Origin: Chytridium lagenaria
Lineage: Eukaryota; Chytridiomycota; Chytridiomycetes; Chytridiales; Chytridiaceae
Direction: 5' to 3'
Length of the DNA stretch: 64,000 nt
Assembly (NCBI GenBank): GCA_025449115.1
Contig: JAHLKC010000008.1
Span: 248,001 to 312,000, forward strand
In this document: positions 51,524 to 62,766 of the stretch, one piece after another
How the letters are laid out: every line of letters starts with the position of its first letter
Position numbering within the stretch: position 1 is the stretch's first letter
Position numbers and translations under genes: made by a program
The notes under the pieces: generated by a model
Seen by the model: the letters and a program-made list of their open reading frames with translations, nothing else
The model's database searches: none
Told to the model about the DNA's origin: nothing

Positions 51524-51762
51524 ATGTTATTTTTCAAAAAGGGCCTTCCTGTTTGTTTTTACAGCTTATCGGTTTCTTCACATATCTTTTTTTAACTCCT
51601 CATCCTGCCTCATCTTTTTGTTCCTGCTTTTTCCATACGATTGCTATGAAAGGAGGACTAAGGTGAAGTAGGACCCATCTAATTCATCGAAATACATATA
51701 TAATCATAACGTTGCGGCTTTTCTCCTTTATTTACAATTTAATTTTACAGTTCGGTCGGTAT

Positions 51763-52928
51763 TCATCGGCTAACATTAGCAACTGCTCTCCTCAAGAACT
51801 CGCGTACATTCTTGTCTTGGCCCATGTCGAGTGGGGTTTGTTCATCCTTGTTAACGATGGTCACGTCTGCGCCGGCTTGGATTAGGGTTAAAGCGGATTC
51901 GCCCTTTTCAACGTCGTCAACATCCAACAGTATGAACAAAGCAAAACACATACGTTGCCCATGTCGACTGCCATATGCAGTGGTGTGTTTCCAGATCGGT
52001 CTTCCGCGTCAATGTCTACCTTGGGTTGTTCCAAAAGCATTTTTATAATCGCCGTATTGCCTTTTGCAGCTGCGCGCGCGATGGAGAGCCGTCTGTAATT
52101 TATCATCAGACCCAAAAAAATATCGTCGACATAACCTGCTTAATCTGATCCCTCGCGTTGACATTTGCGCCATGCTTAAGGAGAAGCTGGCAGCTGTAGT
52201 AGTTACTTAGAATAAATTAAAGGACATTAAAACACTCACACATCAATCCATCCCTTGCTCGCCGCATAAAAGAGTGGACTTTGAAGCGTCTCGTTTTTCA
52301 GGTTCGCATCAGCGCCATTCTGGAGAAGCAAATCAACAATAGGTGCACATCCAACAGATGCGGCGATCATGAGGGGACTCCAATTGGCCTACATTTAATA
52401 CTTTGTCAGCAAAAAATGAAGTGTTTACTACTACGACTTACATCATCTAGGGCATTGACAGCAGCGCCTTTTTCGATGAGCTCGGCGGCAACCAAAGTTC
52501 TTTTTCCGGAGGCGGCCCAGTGAAGAGCGGCTTTTTTTAAGTTCATTTGTGAGGTTTAAAAGTCAATTATTGTTGCATGCATGCCGAAAAAGTGAAGAGA
52601 AAGCCTTACTTCTTTGGTCCTAAACATTCGTTCGAAGTGATAAACCAGATGTTAATAAAAACGCCTTTTAGTCTATGTGAGCCCATAAAATATGTAAAGG
52701 CTAGAAAAAGGGCTAGCGCATGGGCGTAATCAACGCATGCAGTCAGGGGAATGCATTGGTCACCTATCACCATGCTGCAAATGACAAAACAAACGAATGG
52801 AGGCGGATGCAAACCTCATCCTTTGACGTGACCATCTGTGGATTCTCAGCGAGGAGAGTCCGCACAGTGTCGAGATTGCCGTCATACGCAGCGCTGAAGA
52901 TGGATGCGGTTGCGCCGAGAAGTGTCAT
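51763..52928 (-). CDS. PSMD10: Gankyrin/Nas6-like ankyrin-repeat proteasome chaperone
   Basis: Binds the Rpt3 ATPase and assists assembly of the 19S proteasome base. ATG 52,928 gives MTLLGATASIFSAAYDGNLD, then six to seven ankyrin repeats spread over short exons: ALHWAASGKRTLVAAELIEK, ANWSPLMIAASVGCAPIVDL, SPLFYAASKGWIDVCQLLLK, ARAAAKGNTAIIKMLLEQ, SGNTPLHMAVDMGN and TPLDMGQDKNVREFL. Repeat spacing and the two WSPL/NTPLH anchors match PSMD10. Length is near the ~230 residues of the family. The stop TGA is at 51,763-51,765. The repeat NARDQ...RLSIARAAAKGN lacks the usual TALH, which may reflect the exon join near 52,090-52,140. Confidence 0.85.
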
Positions 52929-53212
52929 GCTTGCGTGGCCTATACTTCCTGACAACTTTTTTATGAAACCTCTTCAAACTCCCTCCCACCACATTAAATA
53001 TATTTGGGAGGTGGAATATTTTTATGTATCTTACGGTAAGCAGTCAAATGGGGCTCCTTCAGCAACCCACTAAAAAAGACCAAGAAAATGGTAAGCTAAA
53101 ATACATAGTTTTGAAGTAGGTAAACTGGTGGATGAGTGAAAAAAAAGTGCTTTAAACTGTATGCTGGACTCAAGCTGAAGTGTAAAATTATAAATCAGGC
53201 AGATGGAGCGAC
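52929..53212. other. Short intergenic region
   Basis: Holds the PSMD10 promoter and the 3' flank of the SH3 gene. AT-rich, no gene seen. Confidence 0.4.
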
Positions 53213-54769
53213 TCAAGTTGCAACATCATCCGGACTTCTTTCCTCAACTGCGAACATGGGGAAAGCTCCAAACAGTCCAAGAGTTTCGTTCGTTCCTGAA
53301 CAGAAAGCAAACGGTTAATACGGAATCATAAACAATAAAAAACATTTCGGCTTACCATGAGCCCAGCCATCCTTAAAGAAAAGACTATGATAGAGGATAT
53401 GGATCAATTTAAGAAAATGCGTCAAAGCAGAGGAATGAATCAAGAGTTGGAAATTACTCACGAGACTTTAATAATATCTCCGTACCGAAGCTCAACCTCA
53501 TCCGGTAACATAGGAACATGCTGATAAGCAGCTCTAAATGTGACTCCGTCAATCATATCAAATCCGTCTAATGAAATTTGTCCGGCCTTCAACGACCCTC
53601 TCCGTTTGGTCTCATCAGTAAGCGCCGAACCGTCAAGACTAATTCTCGATGACGCCGAAATGGAAGCAGCATCAGATAATGTCGAAATCCTAGATGCCGC
53701 CGACGATCCAAGGCCAATAGCATCAGGGCGTTCGTACGCGGAATACGTGCGAAGAGGGAGGCAGGTCAGCTCCAAGCCCATATGACCCTGTCTAGAGTCC
53801 CCAAGAGGAATGGTCGTCGGATCACCAAGCTGAGCAACCACACATTGCTCAAAGGCGATTTCGACGCTTGGTTCAGGATTTACTAGTGAAAGGATAGGTA
53901 TACTTTTGAAAGGGTAGAGGTAAGTGGTTTTATGATTAACACTTATTCCCATTTGAAACAAAAAGCAAAATGTTCTGACTTAATGAGACTTACAGAGTGT
54001 TCCGTGTAGGATCCAAGTATCGTGGTCCACCCTTGACTTCTCTTACCCTCCCGGTTGCTTTTCTAAGCAGGATTGGCACATATTCTAGGTTATCACTATC
54101 CAAGGTACGTTCCCCCGATCCCACAGAACTCGGGGGAGCCTTTGTCATATCGGCAGAGTTACCGTACAGCAAAATAGAACCTGTTGCATAGGCTGTGAGC
54201 CCTCCACCTCGATTGCTAATTAACGGTCGTGTCATGCTAGTTGATGCGAGGCTTGGCTCCAAGAATGGCCTATCGCTTGCATCCCTTGACTTTTTCCCAG
54301 CACCTTTGCTTGGATACATGCGCCGAGAGACCACGACAGTAGCAATGACGAGCAAGATAAGAAGCAGCAATCCACCAATTATTCCCGCAATAAGAAGAGG
54401 TCGGATATTGTTCGCTGTGGAAGACTCCGGTGATACTGTCAATGACGGCTCCGTTACAGCAGCGGCGCCAGTAGGACTTGGAGTGTGTGTTTCCAGGGAC
54501 AACGATCTTTCCGTGGAGTCATGAGTGAAAGAATGTGGAGGGAGTCTGGGCGGTAATTGCGGAAAGATATCTTGAGGAGACTCCAAAATGGTGGGCTCGG
54601 GTGCAAATGTATCAAGGCCAAATTGCCTTTGAAATGGACTTAATGTGGCATCATCAAGGAGCGCTAAGTCCTCTTTTATGGAAAAAGCTCGTCGAATTAC
54701 TAACGCCTCAGCTTCGGCGGCAAGGCTAGCCAAGAGCAATGGAATAGCAATCAGATGCTGAAGCTGCAT
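53213..54769 (-). CDS. Fus1-like single-pass membrane protein with C-terminal SH3
   Basis: A cell-surface scaffold-like protein. From ATG 54,769 the sequence MQLQHLIAIPLLLASLAAEA is a good signal peptide. A ~120-residue Ser/Thr/Pro-rich extracellular part follows, then a TM helix (LLIAGIIGGLLLLILLVIAT) with a basic stop (SRRMYPSKG). The cytosolic part is Ser-rich and ends in an SH3 domain: FRAAYQHVPMLPDEVELRYG, DIIKVSLFFKDGWAHG, LGLFGAFPMFAVEE (with the expected LPDEVEL, DGW and FP..V positions). Three or four exons join with GT-AG, and the stop is at 53,213-53,215. The architecture is that of yeast Fus1, but sequence similarity beyond SH3 cannot be shown. The same frame stays open upstream to 54,994, adding 75 residues with two CxxC pairs, so the start is debatable. 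Confidence 0.78.
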
Positions 54770-54994
54770 AATTCGATTTTTCGCAACAGAAAGTCGACGT
54801 GAGACCGTTAAATGCCTTTGCCTTGATGCGGTAGAACCTGTCGGAGAAGGTGTCAGACGATGACATCTAGAACAGTATATCAAAGACCACGAACCCTCGC
54901 GTGTAATGGCTGTCTCACTCTGCAGTGCCTTAACACGCATCTTTAGCAATGAATCGTAGCAGCCATGACATGCAGCATCGCTCACACGGAACAT
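54770..54994 (-). CDS. In-frame upstream extension with two CxxC motifs
   Basis: ATG 54,994 starts MFRVSDAACHGCYDSLLKMR. The segment contains CHGC and YCSRC separated by about 33 residues and a basic end (RRLSVAKNR) just before the signal peptide of the SH3 gene, with no stop between. It could be a small zinc-ribbon protein (an Rpr2/Rpp21-like CxxC...CxxC layout is a loose resemblance only), a leader, an upstream exon, or chance. It is not annotated as part of the SH3 gene because a signal peptide would then be internal. Confidence 0.3.
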
Positions 54995-55167
54995 GGTGAC
55001 TGGTTTCGAATCCTACTGGTGGTGTGCGCAACGTAAGTTGTGAGATGGGTGGATGGACGGGAAATAGTTTTGGTTTCTTGTCTGTTGCAGATGAGCCTCA
55101 AACCAACCAAATTAAATTGGATTGTGGCGGGGATTTAGGGAAGGCAAGACAAGTAAAAAAATAAAAA

Positions 55168-57187
55168 TGGCAGACGTTGGCGGAGAGTCACCAGCAGGTG
55201 CTATGGCCGTTGCCGCTACTGACACTGCTCCGAATAAAGTTAATGAGAACGACGATGGCGATGACGAGGAGGAGGAGGAGAGCTGTGGCGGTGGTGTCGG
55301 CGCAAACGTCGCTGTAGATGCCTTTCCAGTGACATTTCTGCGGTTTCTGCAGGAGAACGGCATTGGAATGGATGACTATCAAGGCGAGCCAATTCCAAGA
55401 TATATCCGGTAAAGCATGTACCTTACGTCTTTGGACTTGTGCTTTTGGGAAGTGCGGCTCACGTCTATATGGATAGATTGAATCCAAGAAGGAGCGACAT
55501 GGCTTCTGCAGTAAAGGAAATCGAGGACGATATAGGCACGACAATTCAACCTGTCGTATGGCTTCCTGGCTTTTTTTCTCTCCCGGCCTCTGTAAAGATT
55601 CGTGGTTCGAAGGCTTTCCAAAATGGTATGTTTCTTATGTTTCTTATCGCGTCAGTTATGGGGCAAGGACTTTTGCCGCCACTGTTTATTTTTATGTATA
55701 CTTTTATAGTTCCTATAATAAAGTTTGGTCCTTCCGCAACCCCTTTGTTTACCGTCAGGTGATATTTACGGTATGGACATTGCGTCCGCAGTGGCTGTCC
55801 ACGCGCTCGACGTTCAACCGAACGACCATGTCTTGGATCTTTGCTGCGCCCCGGGTGGAAAGATGTGTCTGTTGCTGATATTCAAGGTGATGATGAGTCG
55901 GTGGTAGGAACGGTTACAGGGTGGATGTATCAAGTCACAGAATTGCTACCTGTCGAAGCATCCTTCGGAAATATAAAGTTCGTCGAGCTCGACTCTTTCT
56001 TTTAGGTAAGAATCTTTAAAACATTTTGGTGAGTTCACATGAAGGTTCTAACAGACGTTAGACGGAACAAGTTCAATGTTTATGCACCGTCTAGAGTTGG
56101 TAAATGGCTTAGAAATCCTCCTGTTTTAGAGGCTTCAGCCATCAATATAACGGAGCCGGTTTGCGTCAATTAGGTTGATTTCCTTCCTGACCGTTTTATA
56201 AGCAAGCGGTTAATAATCGAAACATCTCCACGATGAGCACTCGAAATCGATGCGCAAGTTGAAAGAAAATTCCTAAAACTGAGAGTATCACTGAAGTATT
56301 CAACCATCCCACCCCGTCTTCTGCAGCTCAAAACTATTTGAAAGCTTCAACTCCAAGAAAGAAGGCGCCTTTACCCCATTTCTCCAACCTTTTCATGTCA
56401 CAAGGCTTCTTGCAGGCGACCCTCAAATCCAATCAAACCCCTCACTACTTTACGATAAAGTCCTAGTTGACGCAGAATGCACACACGATGGCTCAATATC
56501 CCACTTGGAAAAATGTATAAAAGAAGGTTGGGACCGGTTCGAAGAAAGATATCAGGGATCAACGAGTATTGAAGAGCTGGAGATATTGCAGGTTTTGAAG
56601 TTTTGTTTTATTGTTTTATGCTTTGTTGTTTCTTCATATTTTAGTTCAGCTATTGCAGGAAACTGATAATAATTTTTTACTAGAGAGGTCTTATACAGAA
56701 TGGTAACTGTGAATTTAGTTTCTAAGGAAATAAATTAACGTTTTCTTCGTTTGATTTTTTTTTGTAAAGGCTTTCGGCTGTAAGTGAAGCTTTAAGTAAT
56801 TGCAATTAATTAGCTAACTTTATCATTTAGTTTGAAACCGGGCGGAATTCTTGTCTATAGGTAATTTAGTTCTATGGTTAATTTTCTAACATTTGGTGAA
56901 GTACGTGCAGGTATGAACGATTTCGTCGCGTCAAGAGTTTTAAGAGTTTTCTCAGCTTCTCAAGAGTCAAAACGAAGACATTGTTATTTGGCTCCTTGAA
57001 ACCGAACGCGAAAGGGCAATTCTGGAGGTAATCCCGGACGCGGAAGGTTCCCGTCAGCACAGTACTTCCGGCGTTTTCTGTGGATGATCCTTTCGAAATG
57101 CGACACACGCTTAGATTCACACCCTCAGCATCACGCACGAGTGGCCTTTTTGTTGCAAGGATCCGGAAGTCCTTTTCGGAATGTTGA
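55168..57187 (+). CDS. NSUN-family RNA m5C methyltransferase
   Basis: An S-adenosylmethionine-dependent RNA cytosine-C5 methyltransferase of the NOL1/NOP2/Sun (RsmB) fold. From ATG 55,168 comes an acidic N-tail (NENDDGDDEEEEES), then FLRFLQENGIGMDDY, PIPRYIR and VVWLPGFFSLPASVKI. The Rossmann part has GDIYGMDIASAVAVHALDVQ and VLDLCCAPGGK (motif I), GTVTGVDVSSHRIATCRSIL, then DKVLVDAECTHDGSI (motif IV; the Cys is the release cysteine, with Glu where most relatives have Pro). Near the end come GGILVY, QNEDIVIWLLE (motif VI-like) and LRFTPSASRTSGLFVARI. Several short introns and one-base shifts (near 55,930, 56,080, 57,092) complicate the reading. The subfamily is uncertain. Confidence 0.78.
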
Positions 57188-57317
57188 CCAAAGTGACTTT
57201 GTGGATCCAATGATCGACTGCTCATAAATACTATGAAATGAGGGAAAGCCATGCAGGGCTTCACAAAAGAAAAAGTTTCGAGAAAAACGGGAACAAAAGC
57301 GTTTTCTCATAGATAGT
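57188..57317. other. Short intergenic gap
   Basis: About 130 bp between the methyltransferase stop and the helicase ATG. Too short for another gene. Confidence 0.4.
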
Positions 57318-60300
57318 ATGCCAGGAGCAAAACGGCATGGCGCCACGCGCGCAAACAAACAGAGACGAGGAGGTGGTGGAGGAGGAGGTGGTGGTGGTGG
57401 TGGTGGTGGTGGTGGAGGTAGAGGCAGAGGTAAAGGACGAGGGAGAGGCGGGAGAGGAGGTGGAGGATCCAGAGGGACACAAGAGGACCGCAGTGGTCGT
57501 GGACCGCCTTCACGGGATGAGCGCAACGAACGGATGGACGGCCGGATAGGTGGAAAGTCAAAGATGAAGGTGTCTGTAGGTGGCAAGACGCCAAAGGCCA
57601 ACCTCCCAAGGTGAGCTCCACTTAAGGCAACATACTTGATGCGGGTTTGACGTTATCCGTATTCTTAGAATTCATCTGGACAAGGACACCATCCGCAGCC
57701 TCAATCTCGTCCTGAATGAGTATGTCAGTGCGAAAAAGCTTTTGGCTCGAGAGCTCGCCGTGGATGGAGACGAGTCCGACGAAGGTGACGGAGAGGAGCT
57801 CGAGGATGACAATGAAGACGAGGACGACGAGGATGACGGAGATTACAATGATGATGATGATGATGATGAAGAAGACGACGATGACTATGACTATAGCTAC
57901 GATGATTATGATTTCGGCATCGATGGTGATAACAGCCGTATCATGGTAAGCTGGTGCTAGATTGCTTACCTACTCATATATTTCCAGCGACGTCGTCGTG
58001 GTTCTCAGGAACTTGGAGCGATGAGCTGTCTAGCAATGAAGGGGATCCTTTTGTTGATGACGATGATATACCAGAATCGCTTACAGTCTCGCTCTCTACA
58101 GTTTCCCTCGCTCAATCGGCTGGATTGAACTCCAAGGATTTAATGTGGCTCACTGGAATTGGATTTGCCCCCTTAAAGTCGCTAGACGCACTTAAGGCCA
58201 CGCAAGGAAGGAACCGAGTCGATGCAGCTGCAAGTCTCTATCGCGAAATATTGACTGAGAAGTCTTCAGGTAGAGATCCTCTTACCGTTTTTGGATGCTC
58301 TATAGGTGATATGTTCCGTATTCGCCGAGAAGAGTGTGAGGTGTTAGGCTCCATGTTTCCGGAGGGTTTGAAGTCATAAGTGATTCTCAATGGAGGATTG
58401 TGGTGGATACAGAAACACCTAATGCGTTTCTAAGTCACGATGGTATTTCATCACTTCCTCCCGGTCTCAACTCAAAACCAAGCCAGAGAGCTTCATCCTC
58501 CAAAAATCAGCCCGTCGAGGATAAGTTACAACCGTACTCTATCGACATCTTCTTCCCAGCTGGCAACCGTTATCCATTTGAGCCACCTCTTGTTATTTTC
58601 CGGGACGTCACCGATAGACTACCTGCGCGCCTAAGTCTTTGCCTGTCTCTCGGACTTTTTAAGGCTGCTAAAGGATGGGTTGGTGAACCCATGATCTTTT
58701 CGTTGTACTCTTGGCTTCAAGGAGACGATTCTCTAGAGATTTTAAGAAACCCTCCTAAGGAGTTCTTGGCTTTAGCTATGGACAAAAATGAGGATAAGTA
58801 CTCAGCACCTTCTACGCAGCCTCGAAGAGCCTTTGAATCGCCACCGCAAATCGCACGTTCGCCGGCTCCTTCAAGAAGGTCAGGCCCTGTGCCTCGGTAC
58901 GCCGAGCTTCGTAGGGGTGTAGGCGTGGCCATTACTTTAAAAGAAGATCAAGGTACCTCTCGCACCGTGGATGGCTTCGTTCTTGAAGGTATAGAGACTT
59001 TCTTATATGTGAATGATGACTTTTAATAGTTCTTACGGCGGGAGATCACCCTCATGGTGTTAAAGTAAGGATGTCAGATGGACGCGTGGGAAGAGTTCAG
59101 TTTTTGACAGGCAAAACGGAAAGAAGGAGGCACCTGCTAAACCAACTGGAACTATCTCGGATCGCCTAAAAAGTGATTGGCCAGTGCTTCAAAGAGTGCC
59201 AAGCCCTCAGCCTCCTTCATAAATTCTATGGGACAAGCTTCAGTTTCAAAGGAAGGCCCTGTTCCCGTCTTTGCTGCGCAACCCTCTATACAGCATCCTG
59301 TGAGGATGAGAAAATGCGCTCCCATAGTTTGGCTTTGAAGGAGCTTTTATCAAGCAGCAGGATTGGCCGGCTTACAAAACTATGCAGCAGCAGAGGGAAA
59401 AGCTTCCGGCATATACTTTGAAGAAGACCATCGTAGATGCAATCAATTCAAATCGAATTATTGTCATCTCAGGTCAGTGAATTCTTTGGTTTTCCTTAAG
59501 TTTTTACTCTGTTGACTTTACATCGACTAGGCGAGACTGGTTGTGGAAAATCAACCCAAGTACCTCAATTGTACTCGACGATGCTCTGACAAATGGGCGC
59601 GGAGCGTCTTGCCGCATTCTTGTCACTCAACTCGCCGTATCTCTGCGATTGGTTTGAGTGAACGTGTGGCGAACGAAAGAGCTGACAGGGTGAGTGAAAA
59701 TGATATTGCATCAAGCTGATGCGAAGTTAGGTTGGAAATGCTGTCGGATACCAATTCGTCTTGAAAACAAAATCTCTGACGCCACTCGCATCACTTTCTG
59801 CACCACTGGTATTCTTCTCAGAAGACTAGAAGACAGCTCTAACGGCGTTGGAAACGGCATTGATGATGTTTCCCATGTTTTCGTTGATGAAGTACATGAA
59901 CGGTCATTGGACAGCGATTTCTTGTTAATGGTCCTCCGCGATCTCTTGGCAATTAGGCATGACTTACGTCTTGTTATGATGAGTGCTACCCTTAACGCAG
60001 ATCTCTTCTCGTCTTACTTTAACGATGCTCGTGTTTGCACATACCCGGACGTACATTCCGGTCAAGGTTAGCCTTTCGATAGAATACGGCATTTGTTCTA
60101 ACTTTCTGTTTTAGGCCTTATTCTTGGAGGATGCACTTGCTCGAACCAATTATAAAGTTGAAGGGGCCGACTATATTCGGAAACTAGGGAAAAGCAAGGT
60201 TCAATTGAAAGGGAAGAACGTGTTACCTTCCAAAATCAAGACGTTATCGGAGCCTATTGAGCGCGCTCTTGATCCCGAAATTGCTGACGAAGAGTTGGAT

Positions 60301-62721
60301 TTTAAAGATCTGATGAAGCGTTACCCCAGCTTAAATGAGAATAGCGCAAGAACCTTCTCGCAAATGGATCTTGACAAAATTCATTATCCACTTATCGAAT
60401 TCTGGTTGTCTGGATGATTGATCAGATGACGTTTGGTGGGCAGGATAATCGCAGTCATGGCCAAGACAATCGTCAGCAAGGTAACCAGTATGGACGTGGA
60501 CGAGGTGGTCGAGGGGGCCGAGGAGGCGGTAGAGGTGGACGTGGTGGTGGTGATTTCCAAAGTAGAGGTCCTGAACCTAGGAATAATACTAGTGCGGATC
60601 CTGTTTTCCAGCAGGACAACCGTTGTATTCTTATCTTTCCTGTCTGGTTTTGCGGAGATTGTGACACTTCATGAGGGCTTTTGCAAAATCTCGTGTTCGC
60701 TCAAGCACTTCGAATGGGGCGTTTTGCCTTGCGCTTCATTCGACACTATCTTCAGAGGAACAGATGCGTGTTTTTAATAAGCTCCTTCTGGCGCAATCAA
60801 GATTGTTTTGCGACGAATGTGGCTGAGACGTCCATTACGATTGATGATGTGGTATGTTGCTAACTAATGTTTTCACGTTGCTGATTCCGGCTATTACTTC
60901 CCATAGGCGTTCGTTATTGACACTGTAAGTGATTTGGAGATACTTTGCAATTAGTTGCCTATGCTTAGCTATGTGTAGGGCCGAATGAAGGAAACGCGGT
61001 TTGATCCGTCAAAGGGGATGGCTTCTTTGGAAGAATGGTGTGACTATACTTAAAAGCCTATTATAATTATATTTCAGCTGGGTTTCAAGGGCCAATGCCA
61101 TGCAAAGACGTGGTAGAGCTGGTCGTGTTCAAGAAGGAACGTGTGTGCACCTGTTCACTAGTCACAAGTTTAAGAACATGTTATTAGAACAACAGCCACC
61201 TGAAATTCATCGCGTACCTCTTGAACAGGTACGCTGTATCAAATCTGCTGATGAATTGCTAAGTTTTCTACTAAGATTTGCCTGAGAATCAAGATTTTAC
61301 CATTTTTAGAAGGGAGAATCGAACAGGTTCTCAGTAAGGTCATTGAGCCTCCATCAACGGAATCGGTGAGAGCCGCTATCTCATCGTTAAGAGTCTTGCA
61401 GGTCAGTGCGGTAATAATTTTCTCTGAATTCACTGGTTTGCAGGCGTTGACCAAGGAAGAAGATTTGACTCCTCTAGGTTTCCATTTGGGTCGTCTTCCC
61501 GTTGACGTCAGAGTAAGTACAGAGCACACAGCTAGAAAAGCCTTTCTTACAAATGAATTAGATCGGCAAATTGATCCTCTTTGGTAGCATTTTTAAATGC
61601 TTAGATCCGATTCTCACTATCGCTTCTGCGATGAGTGTGAAGTCACCTTTTGTAGCTCCCTTTGAAAAGCGTGAGGAGGCCGATGAGAAAAAACAGGTTA
61701 GTGTGCTTCGATCCTTGCAAGAAAAGATGACTGACACATAAATATTCTATAGCAATTTGCAACCTCTATCTCTGATCATCTCACCCTCTTAACTGCTTAT
61801 AATAATTGGTTGGTCGAGAGAAGGAACGGCTTTGCGAATGAACGTCGTTTTTGCTATGACAACTTCCTATCCGGCAAAACATTCAGCATGATTGCTTCAG
61901 TAAAGCGACAACTTGCGGAGTTGCTTTGCGAAATCGGCTTCGTCAAGGGTGTTGTAAGGGCAAGGGAAATGGAGAGACGTGGCGGAAGGCAATCTGATGG
62001 TGTTGCAGCGGCCGTTGGGGAGGATTCCGGACCACCAGACTTTGAGATGATTAAGGCTCTTATGGTTTCAGCCTTGTATCCTAACGGTAAGATATTTGGC
62101 TGATTGATTTTCTGTGTTGACGGCGTTATTATCCTTTTTTCTAAACTCTCTCCTAGTCATTAAGCTTGAAGCTCCTCTTGATAAGGCACCAACAGCTGGC
62201 AACATGAAGTTGATTGTTAAAGGTGGCGAAGAGGTGTCTATTCACCCATCTTCTGTGGTAAGTTTTGGAAGAGGTGTAAGATATTTCTTTGTGCTAACAA
62301 TATGATTTTATTGTAGAATTGGAAAGTATCGAAGTACCCTTCACCTTTCCTTGTATACCACGAGAAGGTCAAGACCACGAAAGTGTTCATCCGTGACTCA
62401 ACGTGTGTTGGACCGTTGGCAATTGCATTTTTCGGCGGAAAACTGACATGGGATCGGAACCAAGGAATTATTAATGTCGATGATGGTGATCTAACATTAT
62501 GCTACTTTGTGCGATGCTAATATCATTAATTAGGCTGGATCCGATTTGCGGCCACCCATCGAGTATCATCTATTATTGAAGCAACACGTATTGCGTTAGA
62601 CGATCTTCTTCAAATGAAAATCGAAAACCCTCAGCTCGCCATCGAAGAGACGAGGTTAATTAAGGAAATTGTGCAGCTTATTACAAGGACTGCTAGAATC
62701 GACATCGGAAGTCATCGTTAG
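57318..62721 (+). CDS. DHX57: DHX57-like DEAH-box RNA helicase with UBA and RWD domains
   Basis: A large DEAH/RHA-type ATP-dependent RNA helicase. ATG 57,318 starts a basic N-terminus with a 17-Gly run and RG repeats. An acidic Asp/Glu tract follows (57,760-57,940). A UBA-like domain (SAGLNSKDLMWLTGIGFAPL) and an RWD domain (EECEVLGSMFPEGL, DIFFPAGNRYPFEPPLVIF) precede the helicase core: SGETGCGKSTQVPQ (motif I), FVDEVHERSLDSDF (motif II, DEVH), MMSATLNADLFSSYF (motif III), TNVAETSITIDDV and QRRGRAGRVQEG (motif VI). The HA2 and OB-fold domains end DIGSHR at 62,721. An RGG-rich insert lies between the two RecA domains (60,480-60,590). Introns are many. Shifts near 58,375, 59,580, 60,385 and 60,620-60,700 look like one-base errors. 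UBA+RWD+DEAH order matches DHX57. Confidence 0.85.
57366..57425 (+). repeat. GGT/GGA simple repeat encoding poly-Gly
   Basis: A run of GGA and GGT triplets in the helicase N-terminus encodes 17 consecutive Gly and passes into AGAGGC RG-type codons. Low complexity, prone to length variation and assembly error. Confidence 0.85.
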
Positions 62722-62766
62722 ATCCTTTTTTTTGGGGGGGAACTTGCAATTATTTATATTAAAGTA

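Noticed and set aside
57131..57621. Minus-strand Pro-, Ser- and His-rich open frames opposite the helicase N-terminus
   Set aside because: They are the antisense of the GGT/GGA-encoded poly-Gly tract and have no motif.
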